A program made the translations under genes and the position numbers. From contig JAJQFD010000048.1 in the NCBI GenBank assembly GCA_021201335.1, positions 1 to 64,000 on the forward strand: a DNA stretch of 64,000 nt, written 5' to 3'. Within the stretch, counting starts at the first letter, position 1. Each line of letters begins with the position of its first letter. This DNA comes from Bacteroides sp. GTDB lineage: Bacteria > Bacteroidota > Bacteroidia > Bacteroidales > Bacteroidaceae. The notes under the pieces were generated by a model. The model made no database searches, was not told the origin of the DNA, and saw only the letters and a program-made list of their open reading frames with translations. Positions 9,872 to 19,134 of the stretch are shown here, piece after piece.

Positions 9872-11867
9872 TTAGGTGACTATTTAATGATTGGTTAATA
9901 ATCTCTTCATCTACTATATAAGGTAAAGTGATGTGATATTGTTCGGAAAAGTCCTGATTGAATGCCTGGGTAGTTTCCATAGCGTGAGGATTTCGTGCCC
10001 AAGAACGACGTGCCACCCCGCCCATTACATCCCACAACATAGCGGAACGAAGAATTTCATCAACCCGCTCGCTGCCATCACACACCATACCAAAACCGCC
10101 ATTGATGGCTTTGCCGATTCCAACTCCTCCGCCGTTATGAAGCGCAACAAGGCTCATTCCCCGGGCGCAGTTTCCGGCAAAGCATTGCACAGCCATATCC
10201 GCCATGACATTGCTGCCGTCTTTTATGTTAGCTGTTTCACGGAAGGGAGAGTCTGTTCCACTCACATCATGATGATCGCGCCCCAACATAATCGGACCCA
10301 CTTCACCATTTCGAACCATTTCATTGAAACGGAGAGCGATATTCATCCGCCCCACAGCGTCCTGATAAAGGATGCGGGCTTGCGTGCCTACCACCAGGTT
10401 ATTCTTTTCAGCATCCCGGATCCAGATGTAATTGTCTCTATCCTGACCCCGGCGGTTGATATCGATACATTCCATGGCAGCACAATCGGTTTTAATCAGG
10501 TCTTCGTGCTTCCCACTGAGACAAACCCAGCGGAAAGGGCCATAGCCGTAATCGAACAACTCCGGCCCCATAATATCCTCCACATAGCTGGGCCAGATAA
10601 AACCATCTTTTTCGTCTACTCCGTTGCGGGATATTTCTTTAACTCCGGCATCATATATGGCTTTCATAAAAGAATTACCGTAATCGAAAAAGTAGGTTCC
10701 TTGTGCAACCAACTTTTTGATTACCTGGAAATGACGGCGCAAACCAATATCAACCAATGCGCGAAATGTCTCCGGCGATGTATGCAGCAATTCGGTACGC
10801 TCTTCGAAGGTGACTCCTGCGGGACAGTAACCTCCTTCGTATACTGCATGACAGGAAGTTTGATCGGATAACAATTCAATAGGAATTTCTTCTGCAGCCG
10901 CGTATTCCAGCAAATCAACGATATTGCCGTGATAAGCGATAGAACACGGTTTCTTTTCTTTTTGATGCTTTTCGGCAATGCTGAATGCTTCCTGTATATC
11001 AGATACAACATGGCTCACCCAACCCTGTTCGTAACGGGTTTGAATGCGGGAGTAATCGACTTCCGCAATGATAGCAACCGCACCGGCTATCTCCGCAGCT
11101 TTGGGTTGAGCACCACTCATACCTCCCAGGCCGGAAGAAACAAAAAGATGTCCGCGCAAATCTCCGTCGGCCGGAACTCCTAACTTCATTCTCCCTGCAT
11201 TCAGCAAAGTATTAAATGTGCCATGAACGATTCCTTGCGGACCGATATACATCCAGCCGCCAGCCGTCATCTGACCGTAGTTGGCAACTCCCATCTGGGC
11301 AGCAACGTTCCAATCGGTCTGATTATCGAATTGTCCAATCATCATGGAATTGGTAATAATTACCCGCGGAGCTTCCGGCTTCGACCGGAATAAGCCCAGA
11401 GGATGGCCGGATTCAACTACCAATGTTTGTTCAGAGGTCATCTCTTCCAAGTATCGTTTAATCAGCAAATACTGCATCCAGTTCTGGCAAACCTGTCCGG
11501 TTTCACCGTATGTCACCAACTCATAGGGATAAAGGGCGATATCAAAACAGAGATTATTGTCAATCATTACCTGAAAAGCCTTGCCTTCGATACACTTTCC
11601 CTTGTATTCATCAATGGGCTTTGCTTTCAGATCTCCGGGAGGGCGAAAGCGATAACCGTAAATACGGCCACGGGTATGAAGTTCTTGAAGAAATTCGGGA
11701 GCAAGCTTTTCGTGGAGCGCTGTAGGAATATAACGCAAAGCATTTTTTAGTGCAATAACCGTCTGCGCCTCTGTCAAGGTATAGCCTCGATCAGGTGCAC
11801 GCCGAATACCATCTACAAAAGATGGGTAATCCGGCAACTCATGATTGAATGTTATTTTCATATGCAC
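9858..11867 (-). CDS. hutU: Urocanate hydratase (long form)
   Basis: Adds water to urocanate to give imidazolone propionate, second step of histidine degradation. 669 residues, longer than the ~555-residue proteobacterial enzyme and like the long form seen in Bacteroidetes. The NAD+-binding stretch FVSSGLGGMSGAQ is at 242-254. The C-terminal active-site region includes GRDHHDVSGTDSPFRETANI, NCARGMSLVALHNGGGVGIGK and VCDG. The first Met is at 11867, with a second at 11861 (MKITFNHE) equally possible. It is the first gene of the operon; no clear TAnnTTTG promoter was found upstream. Confidence 0.95.
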   Translation of the reverse strand: MHMKITFNHELPDYPSFVDGIRRAPDRGYTLTEAQTVIALKNALRYIPTALHEKLAPEFLQELHTRGRIYGYRFRPPGDLKAKPIDEYKGKCIEGKAFQVMIDNNLCFDIALYPYELVTYGETGQVCQNWMQYLLIKRYLEEMTSEQTLVVESGHPLGLFRSKPEAPRVIITNSMMIGQFDNQTDWNVAAQMGVANYGQMTAGGWMYIGPQGIVHGTFNTLLNAGRMKLGVPADGDLRGHLFVSSGLGGMSGAQPKAAEIAGAVAIIAEVDYSRIQTRYEQGWVSHVVSDIQEAFSIAEKHQKEKKPCSIAYHGNIVDLLEYAAAEEIPIELLSDQTSCHAVYEGGYCPAGVTFEERTELLHTSPETFRALVDIGLRRHFQVIKKLVAQGTYFFDYGNSFMKAIYDAGVKEISRNGVDEKDGFIWPSYVEDIMGPELFDYGYGPFRWVCLSGKHEDLIKTDCAAMECIDINRRGQDRDNYIWIRDAEKNNLVVGTQARILYQDAVGRMNIALRFNEMVRNGEVGPIMLGRDHHDVSGTDSPFRETANIKDGSNVMADMAVQCFAGNCARGMSLVALHNGGGVGIGKAINGGFGMVCDGSERVDEILRSAMLWDVMGGVARRSWARNPHAMETTQAFNQDFSEQYHITLPYIVDEEIINQSLNSHLNDLE

Positions 11868-12368
11868 GCTGTTTTCATTTTGTCAGCTAAGAAGCAAAAT
11901 GCACCCCGCAAGATAAATAAATAGAAGAATTAAAACAAGAAAATTCACTTGTTTTATTACCAAAAAGTCAATTTCTCTCTACCTTATCCATCCAGTGCTA
12001 ATAAGTGATTGAGGTTAGGATAGAGAAGCGATTATCTCATCTCTATCAAAAAACGATTCAGACAAAGTTTGTTTCCGGTTAAATGCAACCGGAATTTCAT
12101 CCGGATTGCGGTTGCTTTTGACCAACGTTCCAGTTGTATTTGGCAGAAATGCTACCGGCTTTCTAACCTTCTGGTTCCCAGAGTGATCCTTAAAGATTCT
12201 ATAATCTTTCCTTCTTGCGTGATTTTCGGAGAATAAATGCGACTAATTCAGATAAACCAAAGGAAAAGCAGTTTGTTTCTTTTTAATTGGGTTTGAGTTA
12301 TGCAGGATACCGGATGGGTAGGCGCTCCCTGCCCATACGGAAACATATTAAATAGACAAGAATACGGA
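11868..12368. other. Intergenic region between divergent hutU and the MutS-like gene
   Basis: 500 bp with no convincing gene. It must hold the hutU promoter (minus) and that of the MutS-like gene (plus), but no good match to the Bacteroidales promoter was seen. It contains an 8-bp inverted repeat GATAGAGA/TCTCTATC (12019-12026, 12040-12047) without a U-tract, and the short repeat family described at 12081-12158. Confidence 0.6.
12081..12158. repeat. Degenerate repeat with AAATNCHACYGG core (locus 1)
   Basis: Two direct cores, AAATGCAACCGG (12081-12092) and AAATGCTACCGG (12147-12158), lie 66 bp apart (3 x 22). Two inverted cores, at 12108-12119 (reads AAAAGCAACCGC on the minus strand) and 12130-12141 (AAATACAACTGG), lie 22 bp apart. 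The first direct and first inverted copy can form a 15-bp stem with two mismatches (12081-12095 with 12105-12119). The same core recurs in tandem at 37741-37828. Confidence 0.6.
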
Positions 12369-14171
12369 ATGGAAAAAAGAGTAGAAATAAAAGAAAGGTA
12401 TGAAACAATCATATCTGAGACTACCGGGAAAGTAAACAAAGTAAAAAAGCAAATCTATAATATCGGCAGCATACGCCTGGTGTTGTTTATTGCCGGAGTT
12501 GCCGGGATCATTTATTTCTGGTCTGCCAGCTGGCTTGTCATAGCTGCGATTATTTGTGTTACCTTCATTCCTTTTCTCATACTGATTAAACACCATAACC
12601 GTTTATTCAATAAAAAAGACTACCTGGAAAAGAAAGTCGAAATCAATCAGCAGGAATTGCAAAGTATGGAAGGAGATTTATCTTCTTTCGAAGACGGGAA
12701 AGAGTTTATGGATTCCGAGCATCTCTATACGTATGACCTCGATATCTTTGGTGATCATTCCCTCTTTCAATGCCTCAATCGCACCTCTACCGAAATGGGA
12801 CGAAAACAATTGGCCGACTGGCTGAATCATCATTTAAGGTCGAAACAAACCATTGAAGAAAGGCAAAAGGCAGTTAGTGAACTGGCACCCGATTTAAAAC
12901 TCCGCCAGAAATTCAGAATTCTCGGGTTGGTATATAAAGGAAAAAAGGCAGATGAAAAAGAGATTAAAGACTGGGCTCAACGTCCCAGCTACTACCGTAG
13001 CAAAACAATTATGCGTTTGTTGCCCCTTCTGGTATTGTTGACCAATATCACATTTATTGTACTAGCAATGGCAAATGTCATTTCCTTCAATGTGGTGGGC
13101 GGGGTATTTTTTGGATTTGTAACACTGAGTTTCGCGTTTACAAAAACCATCACTCGCATTCAGGATATGTATGGTAAGAAAATGCAGATACTTTCTATCT
13201 ACGCCCAGCTCATTCAGTTGATTGAAGAGCGTGAAATGCAAAGCAATGATCTCAAAGCAGTAAAAGAACTGGTAGGAAGTGACAAGCAAGCTGCCTCCAA
13301 GTCCATCAAGCGGCTCAGTTCATTGATGAATGCGCTGGATCAACGGAATAATTTGCTCGTTGCCCTGCTTCTCAACGGGTTCATGCTATGGGAACTCAAC
13401 CAAATGATGGAGATTGAAGCCTGGAAAGAAGAATCGGCCCGGCATTTGCCCCAATGGCTCGAAGCCATCGGGCTAATGGATGCTTTCTGTTCTTTGGCTA
13501 CGTTTGCGTACAACAATCCGGATTATACTTTTCCGGTGATACAGTCTCAACCCATTCAGGCAACCGCATTGGGGCATCCACTGATGAACCGTAACAAATG
13601 CGTTCGCAACGATATTAACATGGTGAAGCGTCCATATTTCATCATTATTACGGGGGCAAATATGGCGGGAAAAAGTACCTATCTGCGTACGGTGGGAGTT
13701 AATTACTTACTGGCTTGCATAGGCGCACCCGTTTTTGCGGAAAGGATGGAAGTTTATCCCGCCCAATTAATCACAAGTTTGCGAACGACTGACTCCCTGA
13801 CCGACAATGAATCTTATTTCTTTGCCGAGTTGAAACGGCTGAAGCGCATTATTGATTTACTAAACAACGGCGAAGAGTTATTTATCATCCTGGATGAGAT
13901 TTTAAAAGGAACAAACTCAGTAGACAAACAGAAGGGGTCGTTGGCTTTAATCAAACAGTTTATCGCTCTACAGACCAATGGAATCATCGCTACACATGAT
14001 CTGCTGCTGGGTACACTGGCAGATACTTATCCCAACGAAATCCAAAACTTCCGGTTTGAAGCAGATATCAAGAACAACGAATTAACCTTCTCTTATAAGC
14101 TTCGGGAGGGCATTGCCCAGAATATGAATGCTTCTTTTCTGATGAAAAAGATGGGAATTACACTGGAATAA
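12369..14171 (+). CDS. Membrane-anchored MutS-family ATPase
   Basis: 600 residues from ATG 12369 (MEKRVEIKERYE); an earlier in-frame ATG at 12300 adds an unlikely leader. The C-terminal third is a MutS ABC-type ATPase: Walker A GANMAGKST at about 429-437, the TTDSLTDNESYFFAELKR stretch, Walker B LFIILDEILKGTNS near 504-510, and a switch His in IIATHD. Unlike MutS it lacks the mismatch-recognition domain and has two hydrophobic pairs, about residues 35-73 and 216-255, predicted to cross the membrane. Such proteins are common in Bacteroidetes and are usually annotated simply as mismatch-repair-like. Its role is unknown, and true mismatch repair seems unlikely for a membrane protein. Confidence 0.85.
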   Translation: MEKRVEIKERYETIISETTGKVNKVKKQIYNIGSIRLVLFIAGVAGIIYFWSASWLVIAAIICVTFIPFLILIKHHNRLFNKKDYLEKKVEINQQELQSMEGDLSSFEDGKEFMDSEHLYTYDLDIFGDHSLFQCLNRTSTEMGRKQLADWLNHHLRSKQTIEERQKAVSELAPDLKLRQKFRILGLVYKGKKADEKEIKDWAQRPSYYRSKTIMRLLPLLVLLTNITFIVLAMANVISFNVVGGVFFGFVTLSFAFTKTITRIQDMYGKKMQILSIYAQLIQLIEEREMQSNDLKAVKELVGSDKQAASKSIKRLSSLMNALDQRNNLLVALLLNGFMLWELNQMMEIEAWKEESARHLPQWLEAIGLMDAFCSLATFAYNNPDYTFPVIQSQPIQATALGHPLMNRNKCVRNDINMVKRPYFIIITGANMAGKSTYLRTVGVNYLLACIGAPVFAERMEVYPAQLITSLRTTDSLTDNESYFFAELKRLKRIIDLLNNGEELFIILDEILKGTNSVDKQKGSLALIKQFIALQTNGIIATHDLLLGTLADTYPNEIQNFRFEADIKNNELTFSYKLREGIAQNMNASFLMKKMGITLE

Positions 14172-14175
14172 TCCT

Positions 14176-14183
14176 TATCTTTG
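14176..14183 (+). promoter_or_regulatory. -7 promoter box before the TPR regulator gene
   Basis: TATCTTTG matches the Bacteroidales -7 box TAnnTTTG exactly and ends 23 bp before the ATG. It starts 4 bp after the MutS-like stop codon. No clear -33 TTTG was seen at the right distance. Confidence 0.5.
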
Positions 14184-14206
14184 CGCATCATACTCTTAAA
14201 GGTAAC

Positions 14207-15856
14207 ATGAAAAATGCAGTTAACTTTCTTATCCTGATACTTTTATGTTTTGCCTGCACTCCTGATGCCAAAGAAATGATTTCGCATGCTGAAAGTGTTT
14301 GGCAGGAATACCCCGACAGCGCTTTGAGCATTCTTACCAGGATTGACTTCCCCGATAAACTGGCTGACAAGGAAAAAGCAGATTACGGATGGATTACAGC
14401 AAGTGCCCATTATTCTTCCCATAAAAGTCTGAGCACGGATTCTCTCATTCTATTCGCTCTAAACTATTATAAAAGTAAGAACGATTCACTGAAATTACTG
14501 TCTTCTTACCAACTAAGTGTTTTGTATTATGCCTTAAAAAATGATTTTAAAAGTGCATCTCTTCTTAATGAAGAAGGATTATCTCTGGCTAAACAACTGA
14601 ATGACAGCATAGCCATTGCAGAACTTTATTTTATAAAGTCAGAAATCGAATCAGAAAAAGAAGCAATAAAGAGCTATCACCAAATAAAAGCCTACGACAA
14701 TCGTTTTGAGGCAGCGATGGAATACAGAATCGCATTGGCTTACGGCAGAACAGGACCCAGAGATTCTGCTATACACTATTTCGAGAAGAGTACAAAAACG
14801 GCTCTCCTGAAAAACGATAGGGAAGGTCCCCATTACTGGAGAAACTATGGAGACTTTCTTTATGCCATAGGAGACAAGAAAGGTGCACTGGGTGCGATGC
14901 TTTCTGCAATCAGGTATTACCCGGAATACGCTAATTCCAATCTATATTCCACCATTGCACTCATCTATACTGAAGAACATCAAATTGATTCCGCCCAGTA
15001 CTTTTTAAATCAAGCTAAAAAGATCTATCAGGAAAGAGCCGATAAAGACTCTCCCAATTACCTGACTACCAATAATACGATTCTTGCCATACAAGCTGTT
15101 ATTGATTATGCGAAAGGCGGTCATATTGATAACCATCAGTTAGGAAGATATAACGATTCAATTGCGAAGGTCATAACGAAGAAGCAAATCGAAAGTCAGG
15201 CCGAATTAAAAACCATTAACTTATTGGAGCACAATGCCCTTCAATTAAAAATCAGACATCGTAATACCCAACTTCTGATGAGTATGCTGATTTCTTCCTT
15301 CCTTATCGTGGCCGGAGTCTTTTACATCTATTTGCGAAGAAAAAAACAAAAGCTTCAGGAAGCGGAAGAAAAAAACGAGGCCCTGCAACGCTTATTGCAG
15401 GATGCCACAAAAAGTGATGCAGAGAAAGACAATACCACCAACTTTTTCAAAAAGATATTGTTGCAACAACTAGGATTGATACGTCTGGTAGCTTCCATTC
15501 CCACCTCACAAAATCAGGAATTACTGCAACAGATGGCACAAATCAGTAACGATGAAATTCCGGTGGATAGTCTTTTGGTCTGGGAAGACCTCTATCCTAT
15601 TATCGATTCGGTGTATGATAACTTCTACTCTAACATGTATTCGACTTTTAAAAATACCCTTTCCGATAAAGAAATGCAGTTATGTTGTCTGCTGTGTGCC
15701 GAGTTTACCACGAAAGAAATAAGTGTAGTAACCCAGCAAAGTGTACGTACCATCTACCAACGAAAAACCACTATTCGGCAAAAACTCCAAATGGATGAAA
15801 AGGAAGACATAGTCAGCAATATAAGGTTTCACTCCACAAAAAAAATGGCTAACTAA
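14207..15856 (+). CDS. TPR lipoprotein/transmembrane regulator with C-terminal HTH
   Basis: 549 residues. The N-terminal signal MKNAVNFLILILLCFAC suggests a lipid-modified Cys17 or a signal anchor. Residues ~20-340 are helical TPR-like repeats facing outside the cytoplasm. One transmembrane helix (about 356-376, LLMSMLISSFLIVAGVFYIY) is followed by a coiled coil (378-402). The C-terminus (about 484-540, LSDKEMQLCCLLCAEFTTKEISVVTQQSVRTIYQRK) resembles a LuxR-type helix-turn-helix. This layout is that of Bacteroidetes one-component membrane regulators that sense outside the cell and bind DNA inside. It may control the receptor genes that follow (inference). Confidence 0.82.
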   Translation: MKNAVNFLILILLCFACTPDAKEMISHAESVWQEYPDSALSILTRIDFPDKLADKEKADYGWITASAHYSSHKSLSTDSLILFALNYYKSKNDSLKLLSSYQLSVLYYALKNDFKSASLLNEEGLSLAKQLNDSIAIAELYFIKSEIESEKEAIKSYHQIKAYDNRFEAAMEYRIALAYGRTGPRDSAIHYFEKSTKTALLKNDREGPHYWRNYGDFLYAIGDKKGALGAMLSAIRYYPEYANSNLYSTIALIYTEEHQIDSAQYFLNQAKKIYQERADKDSPNYLTTNNTILAIQAVIDYAKGGHIDNHQLGRYNDSIAKVITKKQIESQAELKTINLLEHNALQLKIRHRNTQLLMSMLISSFLIVAGVFYIYLRRKKQKLQEAEEKNEALQRLLQDATKSDAEKDNTTNFFKKILLQQLGLIRLVASIPTSQNQELLQQMAQISNDEIPVDSLLVWEDLYPIIDSVYDNFYSNMYSTFKNTLSDKEMQLCCLLCAEFTTKEISVVTQQSVRTIYQRKTTIRQKLQMDEKEDIVSNIRFHSTKKMAN

Positions 15857-15997
15857 CGGCATATATAAAGACTTTTTGTTGACATATAAAGTTTTCCCAA
15901 AAGAAGACATTGTAACCCACTGTCAATCAGTCGTCTGAAAAAACCGTTGCACTCTAAATACATGATCATATAAATCAATGAAGAGATGGTTGTAGTT

Positions 15998-16005
15998 TAT
16001 CTTTG
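15998..16005 (+). promoter_or_regulatory. -7 promoter box before the small secreted protein gene
   Basis: TATCTTTG, an exact TAnnTTTG match, ends 26 bp before the ATG at 16032. The -33 region is not recognisable. It likely drives the secreted protein and receptor pair. Confidence 0.5.
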
Positions 16006-16031
16006 CTACTAAATCCTTAATTAATTTAACA

Positions 16032-16637
16032 ATGAAACATGTATTATTACCCCTTTACATCACCTTTCTTTTTATGGTAGTCCTATTACCTGTTACCGCT
16101 CAAAACAGAATAACATCTATTGAGGAATTCTATTTCTTCGTGAACGAAAAAGGAGAAATAGATAAAGAAAAGGTGACGGAAAAGCGAAAGCTCGTTTATC
16201 ATAAAGAACTGGGATACCATCCGGTGAATACTGGAAAGAAGAAAAATTCGCAGGAATCCCAGGCGGATGCCTATTACAAACTCCCGGAGATTGAACACCA
16301 AAAAGTAGGTTGCCTCTATGATGATAACCAGAAAGTGATAGAATACACAGAACAAATAGACGATCATCAACAAATCAGGCACGTCTATACATATAATGAT
16401 AGAGGGGATTTGTTGGAAGACAGATCAACAATGATTGAGAACAATATATCCAGCCAGGAGTCCGTACTAACGTACGAATATTTCTACCTGGATGATTTTG
16501 AATATGCCACGAAAAAAGGGAAAAAGTATATAGCAGGAATGAAGCGTAATTCTGCAACTTCCTGGGTACTTCGAACCATAAAGAAAGACGGAGTAGTAGT
16601 GCAATTCACAGAACGTAAAATTAAGAATACCAAATAA
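16032..16637 (+). CDS. Small secreted protein of unknown function
   Basis: 201 residues with a clear Sec signal peptide (MKHVLLPLYITFLFMVVLLPVTAQ, cleavage after Ala23). The mature part is highly charged. It includes a stretch (HVYTYNDRGDLLEDRS, ~119-134) that recalls YD-type repeats of Rhs-like surface proteins, but only one such unit is seen. I do not recognise the family. It is 2 bp upstream of the receptor gene and probably cotranscribed, so it may work with that receptor at the envelope. Confidence 0.8.
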   Translation: MKHVLLPLYITFLFMVVLLPVTAQNRITSIEEFYFFVNEKGEIDKEKVTEKRKLVYHKELGYHPVNTGKKKNSQESQADAYYKLPEIEHQKVGCLYDDNQKVIEYTEQIDDHQQIRHVYTYNDRGDLLEDRSTMIENNISSQESVLTYEYFYLDDFEYATKKGKKYIAGMKRNSATSWVLRTIKKDGVVVQFTERKIKNTK

Positions 16638-16639
16638 GT

Positions 16640-19036
16640 ATGAGAACTATTTTAATCCTTATATCTTGTTTCTATACTACCCTCCTATTCTCACAACAAT
16701 TTAATATAAAAGGTACAGTAAAAGATAAAACAACAACAGAAGCTATTGAGTTTGCAACAGTAGTGCTTTTACGGAAAGATTCTACCCTTGTTGCAGGAGG
16801 CCTTACGGAGAAAGATGGTACTTTTAAACTAAATAACATCCCAAAAGGAAGCTATATCCTGCAAATCTCTTATGTGGGATATGATATGAAATCGGTTCCA
16901 ACCACCCATGCTGCGGACGTGGGAGATGTATTTCTGGTACAAAACAACACTCTTGAAGAGGTAACGGTCGTTGGGAACCGTCCTTTCTTTCAGCAACAAA
17001 TCGACAAATACGTCATAAATGTTGCCAACAATCTCGTTACGGCCGGTCGCAATGCGCTGGATGTTTTGCGCAATACTCCGGGTGTGTTTGTACAAAACAA
17101 AAGTATATCACTTATGGGTGGCAGTGTGGCTGTATGGATTGACGGACGTCCTTCCCAGATGTCAGGAGAACAACTGGCCTCTTTTCTCGAAGGTATGCAG
17201 GGCGAAAATATTGATAGTATTGAAGTCATCACCAATCCATCCTCTAAGTTTGATGCGGGTGGCAGTGGAGGTATCATCAACATCAAACTGAAGAAAAACA
17301 AAATAGATACCTTCAATGGTATGACAAACGTAGGATATAAACGGTCGAAGACGGATTTAGGAATTGCAGGACTTAGCCTGAATTATCGAAAAAACAAAGT
17401 AAGCCTATATGGTAATTATAATTTCAGAGTAGGAAATGATACGGAATATAACCATGAATTAACATCGCAGACATCCGGTAATAAGGTACAATCATATGAC
17501 AAAGAATTAGACTCAGATCTCTATCGTACAGTATCCCACAACTATCGGGTAGGAATGGATATATCCCTTAGTCAGTCGGACATCCTAGGTTTTATGTTGA
17601 ATGGATATGATAGTGATAACCGGGCCAATCTACTCAGCCAAACGGTTATTGTACCACCCCTGGATGATACTTCATTATCAAATATGAATGGAAAATACAA
17701 AAGTAAAAGTGCCGGCCAGATGTATAATATCAACTATCAGCACAAATTTGCCAAAGAAGGGCAAGAGCTCTCTACAGATTTAGATTTTGCACGCTTCTCG
17801 AATACCCAACGGCAGAACCAATTGTATTCATTTTACAGAGAGGATAATGTTGAAGCAAAACCCGGGTCTTCGGAGAGAAGCTACCTCCCACAAAAAAACA
17901 AGATATGGTCAGTCAGGATTGATTATAAACAACCCTGGTTTAAAAATGCGTCTTTTGAAACAGGAATTAAATACGGTCAGACCAAAACGGATAATGACAT
18001 CAATTACGAAGAGATGATAAACAATACATGGCAAAATGATGAAACAAGAAGCAATTACTTCAAATATGATGAACGTATTCTGGCAGCACATTATAGTTTT
18101 AGGCATAAGATCGGAAAATGGATGTATCAGGTAGGGTTACGAACTGAATATACTTATCAGAAAGGTAACCAGATCACCAGCAATGAAGAAAACAAGAAAT
18201 CATACTGGGATCTGTTTCCCACTGCTTTCTTACTCTATGAACCTTCTGAAAAACATAGCTTTATCCTATCCTATACCCGCCGATTCAACCGGCCCGACTT
18301 TGAGTTATTAAACCCCTTTGAAATTGCCCTGGACAAGTACTCTTTCAGAAGAGGAAACCCGGACTTAAATCCTAGCTATGGAAATATCATCAACCTTAAG
18401 TACATTTACCGGGGTAAATTAGCTGTAACATTCAATATTACCGATCTAGAAGACAGAATATTTCTGGAGCCGACAGTGGAAGAAAGTGGACGTTATGGTT
18501 ATACTTGGGGGAACTTTGGACGACGAACAGCCTATATACTGGAAATAAGCTATAATAATGTATTTTTTAAGAGATGGAGAATGAATACGATGGGACAATT
18601 GGCATATGTCAATCAAGATGCAGGAAAAGCAGTCACAAACTTCGACAATAATGGTCTATCAGGTTTCTGGATGTTCAATAATAATTTTGAAATAACCAAA
18701 ACATTATCTGCTGAAATAAACTACATGATGATGCCCGGTATTCGGTACGGATACACGAAGAGTGAAAGTCTATATAACAATTTATCATTTGGCATAAGGC
18801 AACAAATTCTAAAAGGAAAAGGATCAGTTAGTCTGAGCATTAATGACATATTTAATGGGACATTAGATAAATCTTCCTCTGCTTATAATAATATCAAAGT
18901 TCAAAGCTATACCAATAATAATTTAAGGAGCCTGACTGTGAGCTTTAGTTACCGATTCGGATCAGACAAAGTGAAAGGAGCACGCAACCGGAATACAGGT
19001 ATTGATGAAGAAGCCAGTAGATCCAGATCCAAATAA
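16640..19036 (+). CDS. Outer-membrane beta-barrel receptor with CarboxypepD_reg and plug domains
   Basis: 798 residues. Signal peptide MRTILILISCFYTTLLFSQQ; a carboxypeptidase-regulatory-like Ig fold at about 22-105 (GTVKDKTTTEAIEFATVVLL ... SYVGYD); a TonB-receptor plug at about 115-215 (NALDVLRNTPGVFVQ, SIEVITNPSSKFDAGGSGGIINI); then an outer-membrane beta-barrel of the family-3 type (PF14905-like) to the C-terminus, which ends in a strand-rich FSYRFG stretch and a basic tail. It is not a SusC: there is no SusD neighbour and it is shorter than the usual ~1000 residues. The ligand is unknown. Confidence 0.88.
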   Translation: MRTILILISCFYTTLLFSQQFNIKGTVKDKTTTEAIEFATVVLLRKDSTLVAGGLTEKDGTFKLNNIPKGSYILQISYVGYDMKSVPTTHAADVGDVFLVQNNTLEEVTVVGNRPFFQQQIDKYVINVANNLVTAGRNALDVLRNTPGVFVQNKSISLMGGSVAVWIDGRPSQMSGEQLASFLEGMQGENIDSIEVITNPSSKFDAGGSGGIINIKLKKNKIDTFNGMTNVGYKRSKTDLGIAGLSLNYRKNKVSLYGNYNFRVGNDTEYNHELTSQTSGNKVQSYDKELDSDLYRTVSHNYRVGMDISLSQSDILGFMLNGYDSDNRANLLSQTVIVPPLDDTSLSNMNGKYKSKSAGQMYNINYQHKFAKEGQELSTDLDFARFSNTQRQNQLYSFYREDNVEAKPGSSERSYLPQKNKIWSVRIDYKQPWFKNASFETGIKYGQTKTDNDINYEEMINNTWQNDETRSNYFKYDERILAAHYSFRHKIGKWMYQVGLRTEYTYQKGNQITSNEENKKSYWDLFPTAFLLYEPSEKHSFILSYTRRFNRPDFELLNPFEIALDKYSFRRGNPDLNPSYGNIINLKYIYRGKLAVTFNITDLEDRIFLEPTVEESGRYGYTWGNFGRRTAYILEISYNNVFFKRWRMNTMGQLAYVNQDAGKAVTNFDNNGLSGFWMFNNNFEITKTLSAEINYMMMPGIRYGYTKSESLYNNLSFGIRQQILKGKGSVSLSINDIFNGTLDKSSSAYNNIKVQSYTNNNLRSLTVSFSYRFGSDKVKGARNRNTGIDEEASRSRSK

Positions 19037-19081
19037 AAACTATTCCAAAGATATTTGATATCAACACGTTATATAGAACAA

Positions 19082-19110
19082 AAAAAGCTACTCTTGATGA
19101 GTAGCTTTTT
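19082..19110. terminator. Bidirectional intrinsic terminator
   Basis: A perfect 12-bp stem, AAAAAGCTACTC (19082-19093) with GAGTAGCTTTTT (19099-19110) and a 5-nt loop, lies between the convergent receptor gene (plus) and rplQ (minus). It has a U-run on each strand (5 on plus, 7 on minus). Confidence 0.9.
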
Positions 19111-19134
19111 ATTTTATAGAAAGAATAGTTGTTC

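Noticed and set aside
12300..12368. Upstream start of the MutS-like gene at 12300
   Set aside because: The added residues are Cys/Pro/Gly-rich and unlike family starts; ATG at 12369 opens a normal cytosolic N-terminus before the first membrane pair.
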